NCBI RefSeq assembly: GCF_003286085.1
Contig: NW_020825450.1
Location: 1-64,000, forward strand
DNA length: 64,000 nucleotides
DNA from: Drosophila persimilis
Lineage: Eukaryota; Arthropoda; Insecta; Diptera; Drosophilidae
Direction of reading: 5' to 3'
Numbering within the stretch: position 1 is the stretch's first letter; the number at the start of each line of letters is the position of its first letter. Below, one piece after another: positions 9,734-20,871 of the stretch. Below the pieces are notes generated by a model. The model was given only the letters and a program-made list of their open reading frames with translations, was not told where the DNA came from and made no database searches. The position numbers and the translations under genes are program-made.

Positions 9734-10350
9734 CTGTGTTGTTGAGTTCTCAGTTGGCGCTTGGGTCTACAGGATGTGTGATCGTAAGACCAAACGAAAA
9801 GTCTACCTTAATGTAGCTTCTGATAGCTTCAATCTTCCGATTATCTTTCGTAGTGATCAGACGTGTTTTTGTTTTGCGCTCCGCATTTTTTCCGGTGCCG
9901 GTGTTTTCCTAACTAAATTCTAAATATACTTTCTAACCAGAAAACAATCTGGAAACCTATTCATTTACGCGAGTGCATGCCTTTTGATTTGTTTTAAAAC
10001 ATTGTTTAACTTTTTATTTTTCGGCGTCGGCTTGTGCTTGTGCTTGTGTTTGTGTTGTTGCAGTGAGTGAGTACGCATTACATTGCATTGCAGTCCGCTC
10101 TCGTCTGGTAGCTTTTGTTGTTTTATCACTCTCTCGCTATCACCTCAACTTCAATAACTGTTCTTTCTCTCTCGCTCTTTAAACTTTCTGAGCAATAGCG
10201 CTCTCTGCTTAGTAGCTCTCGCTATAACCGCTCTCCACTCTGTTCTTTTTTTTTACCAATTCCGCTTTGAGCGTTGTCTGGCACATTGGTCTGATAGCAA
10301 TTTGTTTTGCAAATAATAGTAAATAAATAAATAATAAAATGGAATACGCC
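9734..10350 (+). mobile_element. CR1-type element, 5'UTR only, copy 1
   Basis: This matches the sequence upstream of the CR1 ORF1 at 57080. It ends 12 bases into ORF1, at ATGGAATACGCC (10339-10350), where DINE-1 sequence takes over. It is therefore a CR1 5' end with no coding part. The same truncation point recurs at 34486. Confidence 0.65.
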
Positions 10351-10838
10351 GAACTAAATCAGATTCAGCAACCTGATAGATATGGTCATTATTTATGATT
10401 CTGCGTTTTTAGTTTTCTCGAATGTGCAATATTGTGGATGCAACAGATTTTCGTCCTTTGCGGGGGCGAAAGGGGGTGGGGCGAAATTTTGAGATATACG
10501 TTTTATAGTGAGATCTAAACGGAGTGTGGATACCTAATTTGAATACTCTAGCCTTAATACTCTCTGAGATTTGTGAATATCCCCAGATTTGCATCCTTTG
10601 CGGGGGCGGAAGGGGGTGTGGCGAAATTTTGAAACAAACTCGTCTCGGTCTGATATATTAGGAGTGTGGATACCAAATTTGGTTGCTCTAGCTTTTATAG
10701 TCTCTGAGATCTAGGCGCTAATGTTTACGCTAAGCAAAGCCGGCTATACTACGTGTGGGTTAGACAGAGACAGGGCGAGAAAAAGGAAATTGTTTTCTTG
10801 ATGCTGGCTATAATAATGATACGATCCGATTAAGATTC
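10351..10838 (-). mobile_element. DINE-1-like element, truncated, unit A copy 2
   Basis: Reversed DINE-1 modules run from 'gaactaaatcagattcagc' to 'gatccgattaagat', ending at the primer site as in copy 1. It is a shortened version of the array at 4985-6155, with one junction in place of two complete copies. Confidence 0.7.
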
Positions 10839-12748
10839 TGCGCCCAACGTGGGGCCCGAGCGGTCACAGCCGCAGTAAATGTCCGAAAGACAGTCAACTA
10901 CACCCGACTGGAAATTCCTTATCCTTCTTGGTTCAGACAACCTTTCTAACTTTATCCATCCCTCAATATCGGTTGTGAAGGTATAGTGTGGCGAGAGAGA
11001 CTGTTGAAATCCTGATGTTTTCCATTAAGCTCTTGATCCAGTCCACTTAAGCTGCATCTGACTTAATCACTGCCGGTATATCGATCGAGTGCAAGTAGAT
11101 ATTCCATCCGTCGATCGAAATTGGGTTAATTTATGGCGACAAGCTAGAACCTATCTCGCGGAGTTGAGAGAATACGCAAGGAAGTTTATTTGCATATTTT
11201 TCTATTTTCTATCATCCTCCCAACTATAAAGAGCGTCGTCGACTGTCGAAATCCTGAAGCCTTTAGAGTAAGCTCTTGGTCCAGTTGGATTCAGCAGTTG
11301 ATAGAAATCAGGTGTATGTATGGCAAAAAGCTATCGCCTGTCTCGCGGTAGAAAGAACCTGTCCGACTCAGTGTCTTTGTTTTCTACACGAATTCGTCTC
11401 TTAGACAGTGAGATTAGATAGCGAACGAGATTCAGTCTATCTCTTATGTGCATCGAAGAAGAATCATGATCCTTTTATTTAAAAACAGAGTGCCATTTGT
11501 ATTCCTTTGCCTTGATATGTAAATTAGTCCGTATTTAGTTTCGTAATTATCTATAAAAGATCGTTGGGTAAGAGATTATGTACGATAATCATGCCCCTAA
11601 GTCGTAGTCCCGAGAATTTCGCTCAAATAGAGAATCAGGGAATAATTTGTAGCACGTGCGCCAAAGAAGTTGACTACCTAGTTCAGTTAATTACCACCTG
11701 CTGTGGACACCAATTCCCACGAGTTTGTTTTAATCGTAAAGCTGGAGCCAAAAAGATATGTCCTGTCTGCCACGCTAGCTTGCATGCATCGGCTTTGAAT
11801 TTAGCTGAGGAGATTATCGATTCAGCAAACGGCGTCCCGTGAAAGTATTGAAAGTGTTCGTTCACAACCAATCAATACACAAACGATCGACGAGGTAGAA
11901 CAACAAACGTTGCAGCAACTGTTCGGGGGTAGTTCGGAAAGACAGACGGCCAGAGAGCCACCAGCTAGATATAGTCTAGGAGGGACCCCGCCAGTCTCAG
12001 ACCTACGAGCTGATAGAATAAGCCAAATCATTTCAAATTGGAAAATACGGTTTTCAGGTCGTTGCTCCATTGGCTTCGACGACTTCATTTATAGGGTAAA
12101 TGCCATGACCAACCAATCCTTAAATGGAAATTGTGAACTGTTAGCCAGATATGCGAGCAACCTGTTTGAGGGCAGTGCCAGTTAATGGTTCTGGCGATAC
12201 CACAAGAGTGTCCCCCTCATCCGATGGTACGACCTGTGCGTAGCACTCAAGACTCAATTCAAAGACGGACGTACCGACTTGGATATCCGCTCAGCGATCA
12301 CGCAGCGGAAACAGAAGCCAAATGAACCGTTTGACTTATTTTATGAAGCAATAGTCGCATTGGCAGACAAACTAGTACAGCCAATGACTGAGCCCTATCT
12401 GTATGTACCCATCAAGAGTATCGCAGAGCTACGGCATATAGTTCGTATTCGCGAGCGATTCTTGCAGAACTTGTCCAAATCTACGACAACGTTGCAGCGT
12501 GCTGCGTCTAAACGACATATTAATGAGTTGCATCAAACGTTCAGTGAGACGGATGACGATGCTGATGGTGTAGATGATGTAAGTATTGATGCCATGACCC
12601 TTAACTGTTGGAATTGTGGGAAGTTAGGTCACCGTTACCAAGAATGTACTGGAGAGCGGAGGGTTTTTTGTTATGGGTGTGGGAAAGCTGACACTTACAA
12701 GCCCTCTTGTAGAAAATGCAATCCAAAAAACTTGGCAGCTCGTGCACC
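10839..12748 (+). mobile_element. Ty3/gypsy-type element fragment with RING-like gag, unit A copy 2
   Basis: This is a near-identical second copy of 6156-8061. It has a tRNA-Lys(CUU)-type primer site at 10839-10855, the same leader, and the same gag ending at the junction with BEL sequence. Confidence 0.65.
11591..12748 (+). pseudogene. RING-like gag, second copy
   Basis: The ATG is at 11591. The RING-like cysteines are the same as in the first copy, but here the frame continues past CHASLH to a stop at 11840, because four bases missing from copy 1 are present. A frameshift at about 11838 and the same in-frame TAA at 12183-12185 break the gag before the gag core. The two zinc knuckles lie at about 12605-12720. 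The shared TAA shows the gag was already dead before the unit was duplicated. Confidence 0.65.
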
Positions 12749-13486
12749 GTTGATGAGTGCACGCAGACAGATGGTATCGAAAGCCACCACGTCCAGGGCT
12801 CAAGACCGCATGCCTTCGAGACCTTGTTGCTTCCCTCGGGAGTCCCTCACACGGCTCCAAGCACTATGTCCGCCAGTTCCGCACGGTCTAAGTTTGCCTT
12901 GGCTGCAAGCAGACTGACCCGCTTCGACCAGAAGCTCAGCGCTCCAGTTGCTAGCACACCAACCTTCTCGTTTTCCCAAGTCCGAAGCCTGTGGGAAAAG
13001 GTGGACGCGGAGTTCGAGGCTTGTTCGGTGACGATGGCGGAAGAGGATCCAGAGGGTGTAGCTGATGTCCAAGAGATGTGCGATGACTGCTACGCGGTCT
13101 ACGCGCAATGCCTGGCCGAACTGAATAATCAGCTCGATCCACCGACTGTCCCTCACACACCGCAACTGGCCGTTCAAGTGTCGACTTCCGGCGGTTGCCG
13201 CCTCCCTCCATGTGACACTGAAGTTTTCAGTGGAGACTACCAGCAGTGGCCCACGTTCCGAGACCTGTTTACCGCCATCTACATAGAAAACCCAAGGTTG
13301 GCTCCAGTGGAAAAACTGTTCCACCTCAACAAAAAGACCAGCGCCTCCGGCACGAGTGCTGTCCTTCTAGGCACGGCCATCGTTAATATTTTCCACCTGG
13401 GAAAAACTTTCCACGCTGTGATGGACCTATTTCAGGCTGAGGTAAGCTCAGCCACGTCCAGGGGTCTGTTCACAAGAAATTTGTAG
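12749..13486 (+). pseudogene. BEL/Pao gag fragment, copy 2
   Basis: From an ATG at 12866 it encodes the same deleted BEL gag as 8179-8799 with a handful of substitutions (for example D to A near the N-terminus). The DUF1759-like core and the LLGTAIVNIF segment are fused by the same internal deletion. It ends at the equivalent stop before any protease. Confidence 0.7.
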
Positions 13487-14227
13487 AAATGTGTTGGAAC
13501 CTTGAGGGTGGCGTCGGAGGGCGGCCTGTCGTAGAGAGGTGGACCGGGGCTCGGGCGGGCGTTGCTATCGTTGTGTATATGAAACGACCATGTGGACTCG
13601 GGGTGGGGCGACGTCGGTGTCGTGGCTGATTGGGGTGAACTTACGCAAAGAACTTTTTACTTTGGAAATTCGACACTTTATTATATTTCTTAGCAGTTTA
13701 AATGACTTATTTTTAACTGGGCGTCGATGTCTTCTGGTGGGTTCCGGGTACCACGTCTGTACTCCAGGCTGGGTCTCTGCGTAAGTTTTTCTTCTTGTTT
13801 CTTCATTCTTGTCAGCGGGCGTCTCGTCGTCCAGCCCGCACAGCCTCGGGAGCATCGTCGGCATCTAAATCGAACCATGCCAAACGCCGCCCTCGTCGTC
13901 CAGCCCGCTCAGCCGCGACTGCACCATCGCCACCCGGGGCGTACGCCCAGCCATAGGCCACCCCATTATACTTTGCAATCCGAGCTCTCGCGCGCTCGGA
14001 GGGGCGCTCAAGCCATCATAGAGCATAGATCATAAGGCTTGGCTTAGTTACATTTCCACCACCGATTCAAACGGTCGAACTACCGCGCCCCAGAACCAAA
14101 TACGAACCTACATATCACGAAACACAGCTGGTTTTCATTTCTCGCGACGGCTTCTAAGAGGTTCACTGGATCAACGATTTTGACGTTTGGAGAATTGATC
14201 TTCGATCCGCCCCACTACAAACATCTA
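13487..14227. repeat. unclassified GC-rich module, unit A copy 2
   Basis: This matches 8800-9566, except for a short replacement at about 13801-13813 where the 'gtcggcgtctatttatacgc' segment of copy 1 is lost. No gene is recognised. Confidence 0.5.
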
Positions 14228-14395
14228 TGATTGTGCGTTTTTAGTTTTCTCGAATCTGCAACATTGTGGATGCAACAGATTTTCGTCATTTAAGGGGGCG
14301 GAACGGGGTGGGGCGAATTTTTGAGATATACGTTTTATAGTGAGATCCTTAATAAGCCTTAATAGTCTCTGAGATTTGTGGATACCCCCAGATTC
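14228..14395 (-). mobile_element. DINE-1 internal fragment
   Basis: The same reversed DINE-1 fragment as at 9567-9733, without termini. Confidence 0.7.
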
Positions 14396-14550
14396 TGTGT
14401 TGTTGAGTTCTCAGTTGGCGCTTGGGTCTACAGGATGTGTGATCGTAAGACCAAACGAAAAGTCTACCTTAATGTAGCTTCCGATAGCTTCAATCTTCCG
14501 ATTATCTTTCGTAGTGATCAGACGTGTTTTTGTTTTGCGCTCCGCATTTT
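14396..14550 (+). mobile_element. CR1-type 5'UTR, cut by DINE-1
   Basis: This is the first ~155 bases of the CR1 5'UTR seen at 9734. It ends in 'gctccgcattttt', where a full DINE-1 begins; other copies continue 'tttccttttg' or 'ttccggtg'. The DINE-1 therefore inserted at, or joined in, the T run. Confidence 0.6.
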
Positions 14551-15675
14551 TATACCCGATACTCAAAATGAGTATTGGGGTATATTAGATTTGTGGTAAA
14601 AGTGGATGTGTGTAACGTCCAGAAGGAATCGTTTCCGACCCCATAAAGTATATATATTCTTGAGCATCAATAGCCGAGTCGATTGAGCCATGTCTGTCTG
14701 TCCGTCCGTCCGTCTGTCCGTCTGTCCGTCCGTCCGTCTGTCCGTCTGTCGGTCTGTCCGTCTGTCCGTCCCCTTCAGCGCCTAATGCTCAAAGACTATA
14801 AGAGCTAGAGCAACGATGTTTTGGATCCAGACTTCTGTGATATGTCACTGCTCCAAAAGTATTTCAAAACTTTGCCCCGCCCACTTCCGCCCCCACAAAG
14901 GGCGAAAATCTGTGGCATCCACAATTTCGACGCTACGAGAAAACTAAAAACGCAGAATCGTAGAAGATGACTAAATCTTGTAAAGTGCAAAATCTGAACC
15001 AGATCGTACAATTATTACAGCCAGAATCACGAAAACAATTTCACTCTTTCTCGCTCTGTCTCTCTCTAACACACACGTAGCATAGGCGGCTTTGCTTAGA
15101 GTAAAACATTAGCGCCTAGATCTCAGAGACCAAATTTGGTATCCACACTCCTAATATATCGGACCGAGACGAGTTTGTTTCAAAATTTCGCCACACCCCC
15201 TTCCGCCCCCGCAAAGGATGCAAATCTGGGAATATTCACAAATCTCAGAGACTATTAAAGCTAGAGTAACCAAATTTAGTATCCGCACTCCTGTTAGATC
15301 TCACTATAAAACGTATATCTCAGAATTTCGCCCCACCCCCTTCCGCCCCACAAAGGACGAAAATCTGTTGCATTCACAATATTGCACATTCGAGAAAACT
15401 AAAAACGCAGAATCATAGAGAATGACTATATCTATCCAGTTGCTGATTTTGGATCAGATCAGATAATTTTTGTAGCCAAAAGGAACAAATCAATTTGCAT
15501 TGGCTACGCAGCGCCCGACGTCACGCTCAGACTGATTTTCTGTCTCTCTCGCACGCATTCTTGGTCGTGTCGTTTAATATTAGCGGCGTCTGCCGGAGGA
15601 GAGCCATACTGACTTAGTATCGGGTATAACTGTAGAGTTGCGGTGTCCGCAGCAACTCACAACGTTCCCCCCTCG
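14551..15675 (+). mobile_element. DINE-1-like element, full length (1.1 kb)
   Basis: The 5' hairpin is at 14551-14590. An expanded (GTCY)n tract is at about 14693-14772, the longest in the window. Three internal modules follow, then the 3' 'tagtatcgggtata' inverted end, the terminal hairpin 'ttgcggtgtccgcagcaa' and 'cccctcg' at 15675. There is no transposase or Rep/helicase coding, so it is non-autonomous. Confidence 0.85.
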
Positions 15676-16079
15676 TTTTTCATTGAATTTCAGAAAGTTT
15701 TAAATTTCCTGGAATCAAAAGTCAAACCTTATTGAAAATATTTTATTTTTTCTGAATTTTCTTATACCCCATGTCCAACCGTGAAATTTTGTTTGCACTA
15801 CATGTTGTGAAATCCTAGATACGAGATTTCAATGTTGAGCAGAACTGCTCTGGGGAATCTTTGCGTTTAATAATATACTACACGATATAGAAAATTCGAG
15901 ATTTATTCATTTGGACTTCAATCAACTTAAACTTTAATCGCAATCGCGTACAGTGTACAATTTAATACGGGTAATATGGCTTTAAGCGCGGCCGTCTGCA
16001 ACTGCTTGATTGTCGCTGTGATTTCGTCGACACGCAAGCGAAGACTCTTCTTGGTGATCGGAGACGAGGTCCCGCCGCC

Positions 16080-16328
16080 CTAGCATGAAACGACGCCGTT
16101 CTCCGAATGGGCAATCGCAGTTACAGAGCTCTCACTCTCTTTGTAGTTTGACCCTTGGAAAACCGTCCATGCCGCCCCCAATACTGGGACCAGTATTAGA
16201 AACCAAAGGATGTCACATGTGAATGCTCTGTGAATAAATAAAGTGTTCGTTATGGTACATGTATGGTCGAAAGGAGCTAGCAACGGTGGTAGGATTATTC
16301 TGAGGTCTGTGGCAACGGGAGCCGACAT
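16080..16328 (-). CDS. 82-residue single-pass membrane frame downstream of BEL pol
   Basis: An ATG at 16328-16326 starts an 82-residue frame that overlaps the pol C-terminus in another frame. The middle holds a strongly hydrophobic stretch (ILWFLILVPVLGAAWTVF), flanked by polar residues, with Cys at the end. The frame keeps the same start and stop in all four copies in this window, including the more diverged one at 62498. No family is recognised. It could be a post-pol accessory frame of this BEL family or a chance frame in a conserved 3' region. Confidence 0.35.
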   Translation of the reverse strand: MSAPVATDLRIILPPLLAPFDHTCTITNTLFIHRAFTCDILWFLILVPVLGAAWTVFQGSNYKESESSVTAIAHSENGVVSC

Positions 16329-16944
16329 AGTTTAGGGGCCGATCGTTTGTATACGCCTGATGCTGTTTTCAGCATCTGACTAAACTGTCAGCTCCAGGAT
16401 GAACTTCTATTATCCTTCCCAGCTTCCACTCGTTGGGTGGCAGTCGGTCATCCTTGACAATTACTAGATCGCTGACTTGTAGATTGTCGGTTTCATGTCG
16501 CCACTTTGGACGGGCTTGAAGCTGTGATAGCCAATCCGAACTCCAACTAGTTGGCGGATGGACTCTATGTAGAGGAAGATCGGCCATCAATTGTGCTGCT
16601 GGTTTCGGTCAGTGACGAAAACATCGGACGCATTGTCGAAGAATGCGTTTGACAGTTCGTTTTCCGTTGACTATCCAGAATTTGTGTCGAATAGTGGCCA
16701 GCGTTAATTCGGTGCCGCCGTGGAGTGCGAGACGAAGGGCATTACGCACGACGAGATCGGTAAAATGATGATGATTGGGAATGATCATTGGTTGTCGCTG
16801 GCTTATTGGAAGGTGCATTGCATTTCGCAGTCGACCTCTGACTCGTAGAATTTGTTGGTCATCTAGAAATGTGGCAAAGCTAGACATATTGTGAATCACG
16901 AGCATGTTTGATTCACGGTGGTGGGGACGTTGTTGAGAAAAATT
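16295..16944 (-). pseudogene. BEL pol remnant: integrase ends, core deleted
   Basis: The frame gives an integrase zinc-binding region (H-x-G-G-T-x-L-T-L and CVRCFRH, 16609-16905), then an in-frame TGA at 16611-16609. It continues in the same frame (ADLPLHRVHPPT) straight into the C-terminal region (SQLQARPKWR ... DLVIVKDDRLPP). The whole integrase catalytic core (DDE) is deleted. The natural end (KLCRLPLPQTSE, stop at 16297-16295) is in another frame. In the copy at 63600 the TGA position is CGA. Confidence 0.65.
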
Positions 16945-17262
16945 AGCTTATATATACTTAGTTTTACATACCCTACATAACGAAAAGAAGAGAGAAGAAA
17001 AATGATCACACTATAAAAAGACAAGAAGAAAAATGGTCACAATATGAAAAGACAAGGTAACATTATTTTGAGCAGTCGATAAAAGAGCGGGGAGAAAAGA
17101 CGAAGCGTCCGTAGATACATATAAGAATAAAATGTATTAACCTCCTTTTGCAAATAGGAAATAAAACGCAACCAACGCCTAAGTACCGATGAAGATAAGC
17201 GATTGTGTGTTTATCCGCAATTCTCACGTTCCTGGACACAACAGGGTGTTATCTTATAATCA
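16945..17262 (-). other. 3' flank of NHL-like gene, copy 1
   Basis: This AT-rich sequence lies downstream of the NHL-like reading frame and is shared with 23750, 30156 and 30671. It contains two adjacent ~31-base repeats ('gaaaaatgatcacac' / 'gaaaaatggtcacaa'). No gene is recognised. Confidence 0.5.
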
Positions 17263-17460
17263 CTAGACATACAGCAGATCCATCACAAGAACTTGATGGT
17301 TATTCTTGGCCAGAGTGACCACATAACCTTCGGATGTCATCTTCAAGCCGCAGCAACGTGAAACATTCAGTTGAGGAAACTCGAAGACCGACTTGAAATC
17401 ACCGTCGCTCCCGTAGTAGGTCACATGGAAGCGATATCCATGGGTATCCCCAATGAGCAA
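17263..17460 (-). pseudogene. Brat-like NHL protein, C-terminal 65 codons
   Basis: This frame corresponds to the last ~65 residues of the NHL-like protein at 30943-31686 (GDTHGYR ... [16 protein letters not shown]) with a few substitutions. It is cut abruptly at 17460, where the downstream flank sequence begins again (17461-17648) before joining CR1 at 17649. It is a duplicated gene end with no start codon. Confidence 0.6.
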
Positions 17461-17648
17461 AAAGAGAGAAGAAAAATGATCACACTATGAAAAGACAAGA
17501 AGAAAAATGGTCACAATATGAAAAGACAAGAAGGTAACATTAGTTTGAGCAGTCGATAAAAGAGCGGGGAGAAAAGACGAATCGTGCGTAGATACATATA
17601 CGAATAAAATGTATTACCTCCTTTTGCAAATAGGAAATAAAACGCAAC
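17461..17648 (-). repeat. second partial copy of the NHL 3' flank
   Basis: 'gagagaagaaaaatgatcac' and the following flank sequence restart here, as in the tandem duplication at 30201/30671. It breaks at 'aaaacgcaacc', where CR1 ORF1 sequence begins. Confidence 0.55.
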
Positions 17649-18163
17649 CGAATTCATCGTCTCGGAGAATGTGCAGCCAAGTACGTCTGCAGCGTCCGTG
17701 TCCGTGGTGTCCGCAAGCTCGCTAGTTGTCCCGTCTATCCCGATCCCACCAGTAAATAGACGTTCCGGACCTCCGGATATTGCCACCACAGGTACTAGGC
17801 CTGTGGTGACTAAACCACTGGTGGGAGTCCCACCAAAACGACAAGTTTTTGTTTCACGGCTGGCCTAATGATGTAATTGCTTTTATTCAAAGCAAAATAA
17901 AAGCCGTGGGTTTAAAGGTGGAGAAATTTAACTTCTCTTATGCCAGGGAGATAGCCTCGTTTAAGATAAGCATCTCCCCAACTCAATTTGACACCATTTG
18001 CTCCACCAAATTTTGGCCGGAGCATTTGGTGGTGAAGGAGTTTAAGGCTAAGAAGAAGAATAGGCCCCCCATATCCCTTCCAAATCTTTCCAGTGTGCCA
18101 CCCTCAACCTCAACTTCCTCTTCCTCAACTTCCCGTCTTGCTTCCACCTTTCCAAAAAACTAA
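17649..18163 (+). pseudogene. CR1 ORF1 fragment
   Basis: This is the second half of ORF1: a Ser/Val/Pro-rich linker, then KRQVFVSRLA, then the C-terminal domain (DVIAFIQSKIKAVGL ... PTQFD ... FWPEHLVVKEF), which resembles an RRM-like retroelement ORF1 domain. Relative to the copy at 57080-60522, 14 bases are missing at about 17865, which shifts the frame. The end is a Ser/Thr-rich tail and a stop at 18161-18163. Confidence 0.6.
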
Positions 18164-18186
18164 CTTCTCTTTTAGTAACCTATCAG

Positions 18187-20871
18187 AATGTAAGAGGCTT
18201 GCGTAGTAAGCTCAGCATTCTTTTCCGGGATAGTGTTGCATTTGCTTCCCACGTTATTGTGTTTACTGAAACCTGGTTAAAGCCGGACATTCTTAGTTCC
18301 GAGGTTTTGGCAGGTCGGTACACAACTTTTAGAAAGGACCGTTCGTCTCGACGTGCAGGGGGGGTTCTAATTGCAGTGGACTCTTACTTCACGTCGGAAC
18401 ACTTCACAGTCCAAGTTCAACAGGAACTGGAATTCCTGTGTGTAAAACTGATTCTTCCCGCTTTCGCTATATTCATTACTTGCTCGTATATCCCACCTTC
18501 TTCGGATATTTCAATTTATGAGCAGCACTTGTCCGCTTTAACCGCTGTTTCTTCCTTGGTGACTTCAACTTGCCAGGAACTGTTTGGTCTTCGGTAAACG
18601 AGTCTAGTATCCTAGTGCCCATGTCACGACATAACTTTGTTGACGGCTTGCTTGACCTATCCCTGTCTCAAGTCAACCATGTGAAAAATTCCTTGGGTCG
18701 ATTGCTTGATCTGTGCTTTGTATCGGATCCGACCATAGTGTTGTTAACCCGAGCCCTTCCGCTCACTATACCTGAAGACGCCTACCACCCTACTTTCGAG
18801 GTGTCGCTAGATATAGGACCAACTGTATTGGATCGGTCGAGTAGGCTGCCCGAACGTGTCCGCTGCTTTCGTAAAGCCGAGTTTGCGAAGCTTCTTGTGT
18901 CCCGCTTTCTTGTCCGACTAGATCTGGAAAACCCCCTTGGTTTACCAAAGAGTTATCCAGTCTAAACAACTTAAAATCAAGACTTTATAAAAAATTTCAA
19001 GAAGTGGGTTCTCCTACTTCTCACTCTCGCTATGTATTAGCTCGGTCAATCTTTTCAGTTCTTAATGCTCAGTGCTATAAGAACTACCTATCTCGATGCA
19101 GGATACGTTTTTCTCAGGACCCTAAACAGTTTTACAGCTTCGTAAACAGTAAGCGTAGAACGTCCGCACACCCATCCTCGCTATCATTTTGTAATACGTC
19201 GGCAAATAATGATCAGGCAATTGCCGATCTTTTTGCCCAATTCTTCAAACCACCTATTCTGAGGAAAGCTACTCTGGTCATCCTATGGGTCATCATATGG
19301 GTACCATACGGTTTTCCGAGGTCGAATGGCATTTTCAGTCCCTTGTTAAATGAATGTTCCCTACTTCATGATCTTCGACTAGTTAAGCCGGTGTTTTCAC
19401 CGGGTCCAGACGGGGTTCCAGGTTGTGTACTCAGGTACTGCGCCGAGGCTCTGTGTGGACCTTTGCTTAAACTATTCACCCTGTCCATTGATTCTTCTTG
19501 CTTCCCCCCGATCTGGAAGGAATCGTTTATAATTCCTCTCCATAAAAAAGGTAGCAAGTCTGATGCAAAAAATTATAGAGGTATAGCAAAGTTATCCGCT
19601 ATTCCTAAAATGTTTGAGAAGGTTTTAACTCCGCACTTGCAACATCTCTGCAAGTCACTTATATCTCCAACTCAGCATGGATTTATAAGGCGGCGATCAA
19701 CCACCACGAACTTGTTAAAGTTTACCTCTTTCATTATTAAAGGCTTTCAATGTAACTTACAGACGGATGTTATTTACACCGACTTTAGTAAAGCATTCGA
19801 CTCTGTAAACCATTCCCCTTTAGCGCATAAACTTGACCTTTTAGGGTTTCCGCCCAACCTCCTGAGATGGATTTCTAGCTATCTTTGTTCTAGGTCTCAA
19901 AGAGTCCTCTTCAAAAACTCCCTCTCTTTACCAGTAAAGGTTTCTTCGGGAGTACCACAAGGCAGCCATCTAGGCCCCTTACTCTTCACACTCTTTATTA
20001 ATGACTTACCTTCAGTATTAACATACTCTCGAGTACTTATGTATGCGGATGATGTTAAACTCTGTGTCCAGTACAAGGACATTTCATTTCATTCTCGCTT
20101 GCAATCCGATCTCAATAACTTTCAGTCATGGTGTTGTGCAAACTTGTTACACCTTAATGCCTCGAAATGCAAAGTTATGACATTTCTTCGTTCTAGCCCT
20201 TTGTTGGCTCCCTACAGCCTATTTGGTGGTTCTCTTGAGAGAATTACCCTGGTGGATGATCTGGGTGTTATGTTAGACCCCAAGTTAAAGTTTTCCGAAC
20301 ACATTTCTACCATGGTAAATAAGGCCATGGGCGTGCTTGGGTTTATAAAGAGGTGGTCAAAGGAATTTGACGACCCCTATACAACAAAGACTCTCTATAC
20401 CTCGCTTGTTCGTCCGATCTTAGAATACGGCTCCTGTGTATGGTGCCCTCAGTACAAAGTACACCAGGACCATATAGAATCAGTACAGAAAAAATTTTAC
20501 TCTTTGCTCTGCGGGGCCTTAACTGGGATGCGGGTGTAAGACTCCTATCTTATTCTAGTAGACTACTATTAGTAAACCTCCCATCCTTAGTTAACCGTAG
20601 AAAAATGCTTGGTGTGATATTTATGCACAACTTGATCAGGAGTGACATAGACAGCCCTGATCTGTTGAGCCGCATAAACTTCACGATTCCTATTAGACTG
20701 ACTAGAAATTTTATACCGTGGTTCCTTCCACTTTGTAGATCGAATTATTCCTTGCATGAACCGTTTAGGGTCTTATGCTCGGATTATAATTCCCTCTACC
20801 ATATTATATCCACCACTAATTCTCTTCCTCTTATTAAATTATTAATCCTTACACACCTTTCTATTAATTAG
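18187..20871 (+). pseudogene. CR1 ORF2 (endonuclease-reverse transcriptase), three frames
   Basis: Endonuclease motifs are visible (QNVRGLRSK, FTETWL). A 32-base deletion at about 18554 removes the sequence around GDFN and shifts the frame. A further shift near 18965 precedes the reverse transcriptase (19004-20539), with FSKAFDSVNH, SGVPQGSHLGP and YADDVK intact. A missing T near 20493 shifts the C-terminus (20440-20871). The sister copy at 24591 lacks the 32-base deletion but has its own, so these breaks arose after the duplication. Not functional. Confidence 0.75.

Larger units (their letters stand above)
15676..16944 (-). mobile_element. BEL/Pao element fragment, unit B copy 1
   Basis: This is the 3' end of a minus-strand BEL/Pao element: an integrase zinc-binding region, an integrase C-terminal region, a small downstream frame, and 3' sequence. 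A segment 15803-15959 with ends TGTACA...CACAACA on the minus strand and an AATAAA inside could be a remnant of the 3' LTR, but this is weak. Upstream pol and gag are missing; NHL gene flank begins at about 16945. Copies at 22482, 28888 and 62023. Confidence 0.65.

Noticed and set aside
9717-9923. 63-68-codon frame in the CR1 5'UTR, seen in four copies
   Set aside because: It begins with GTG within a DINE-1 fragment and crosses the DINE-1/CR1 border, so it is a chance frame copied with the block.
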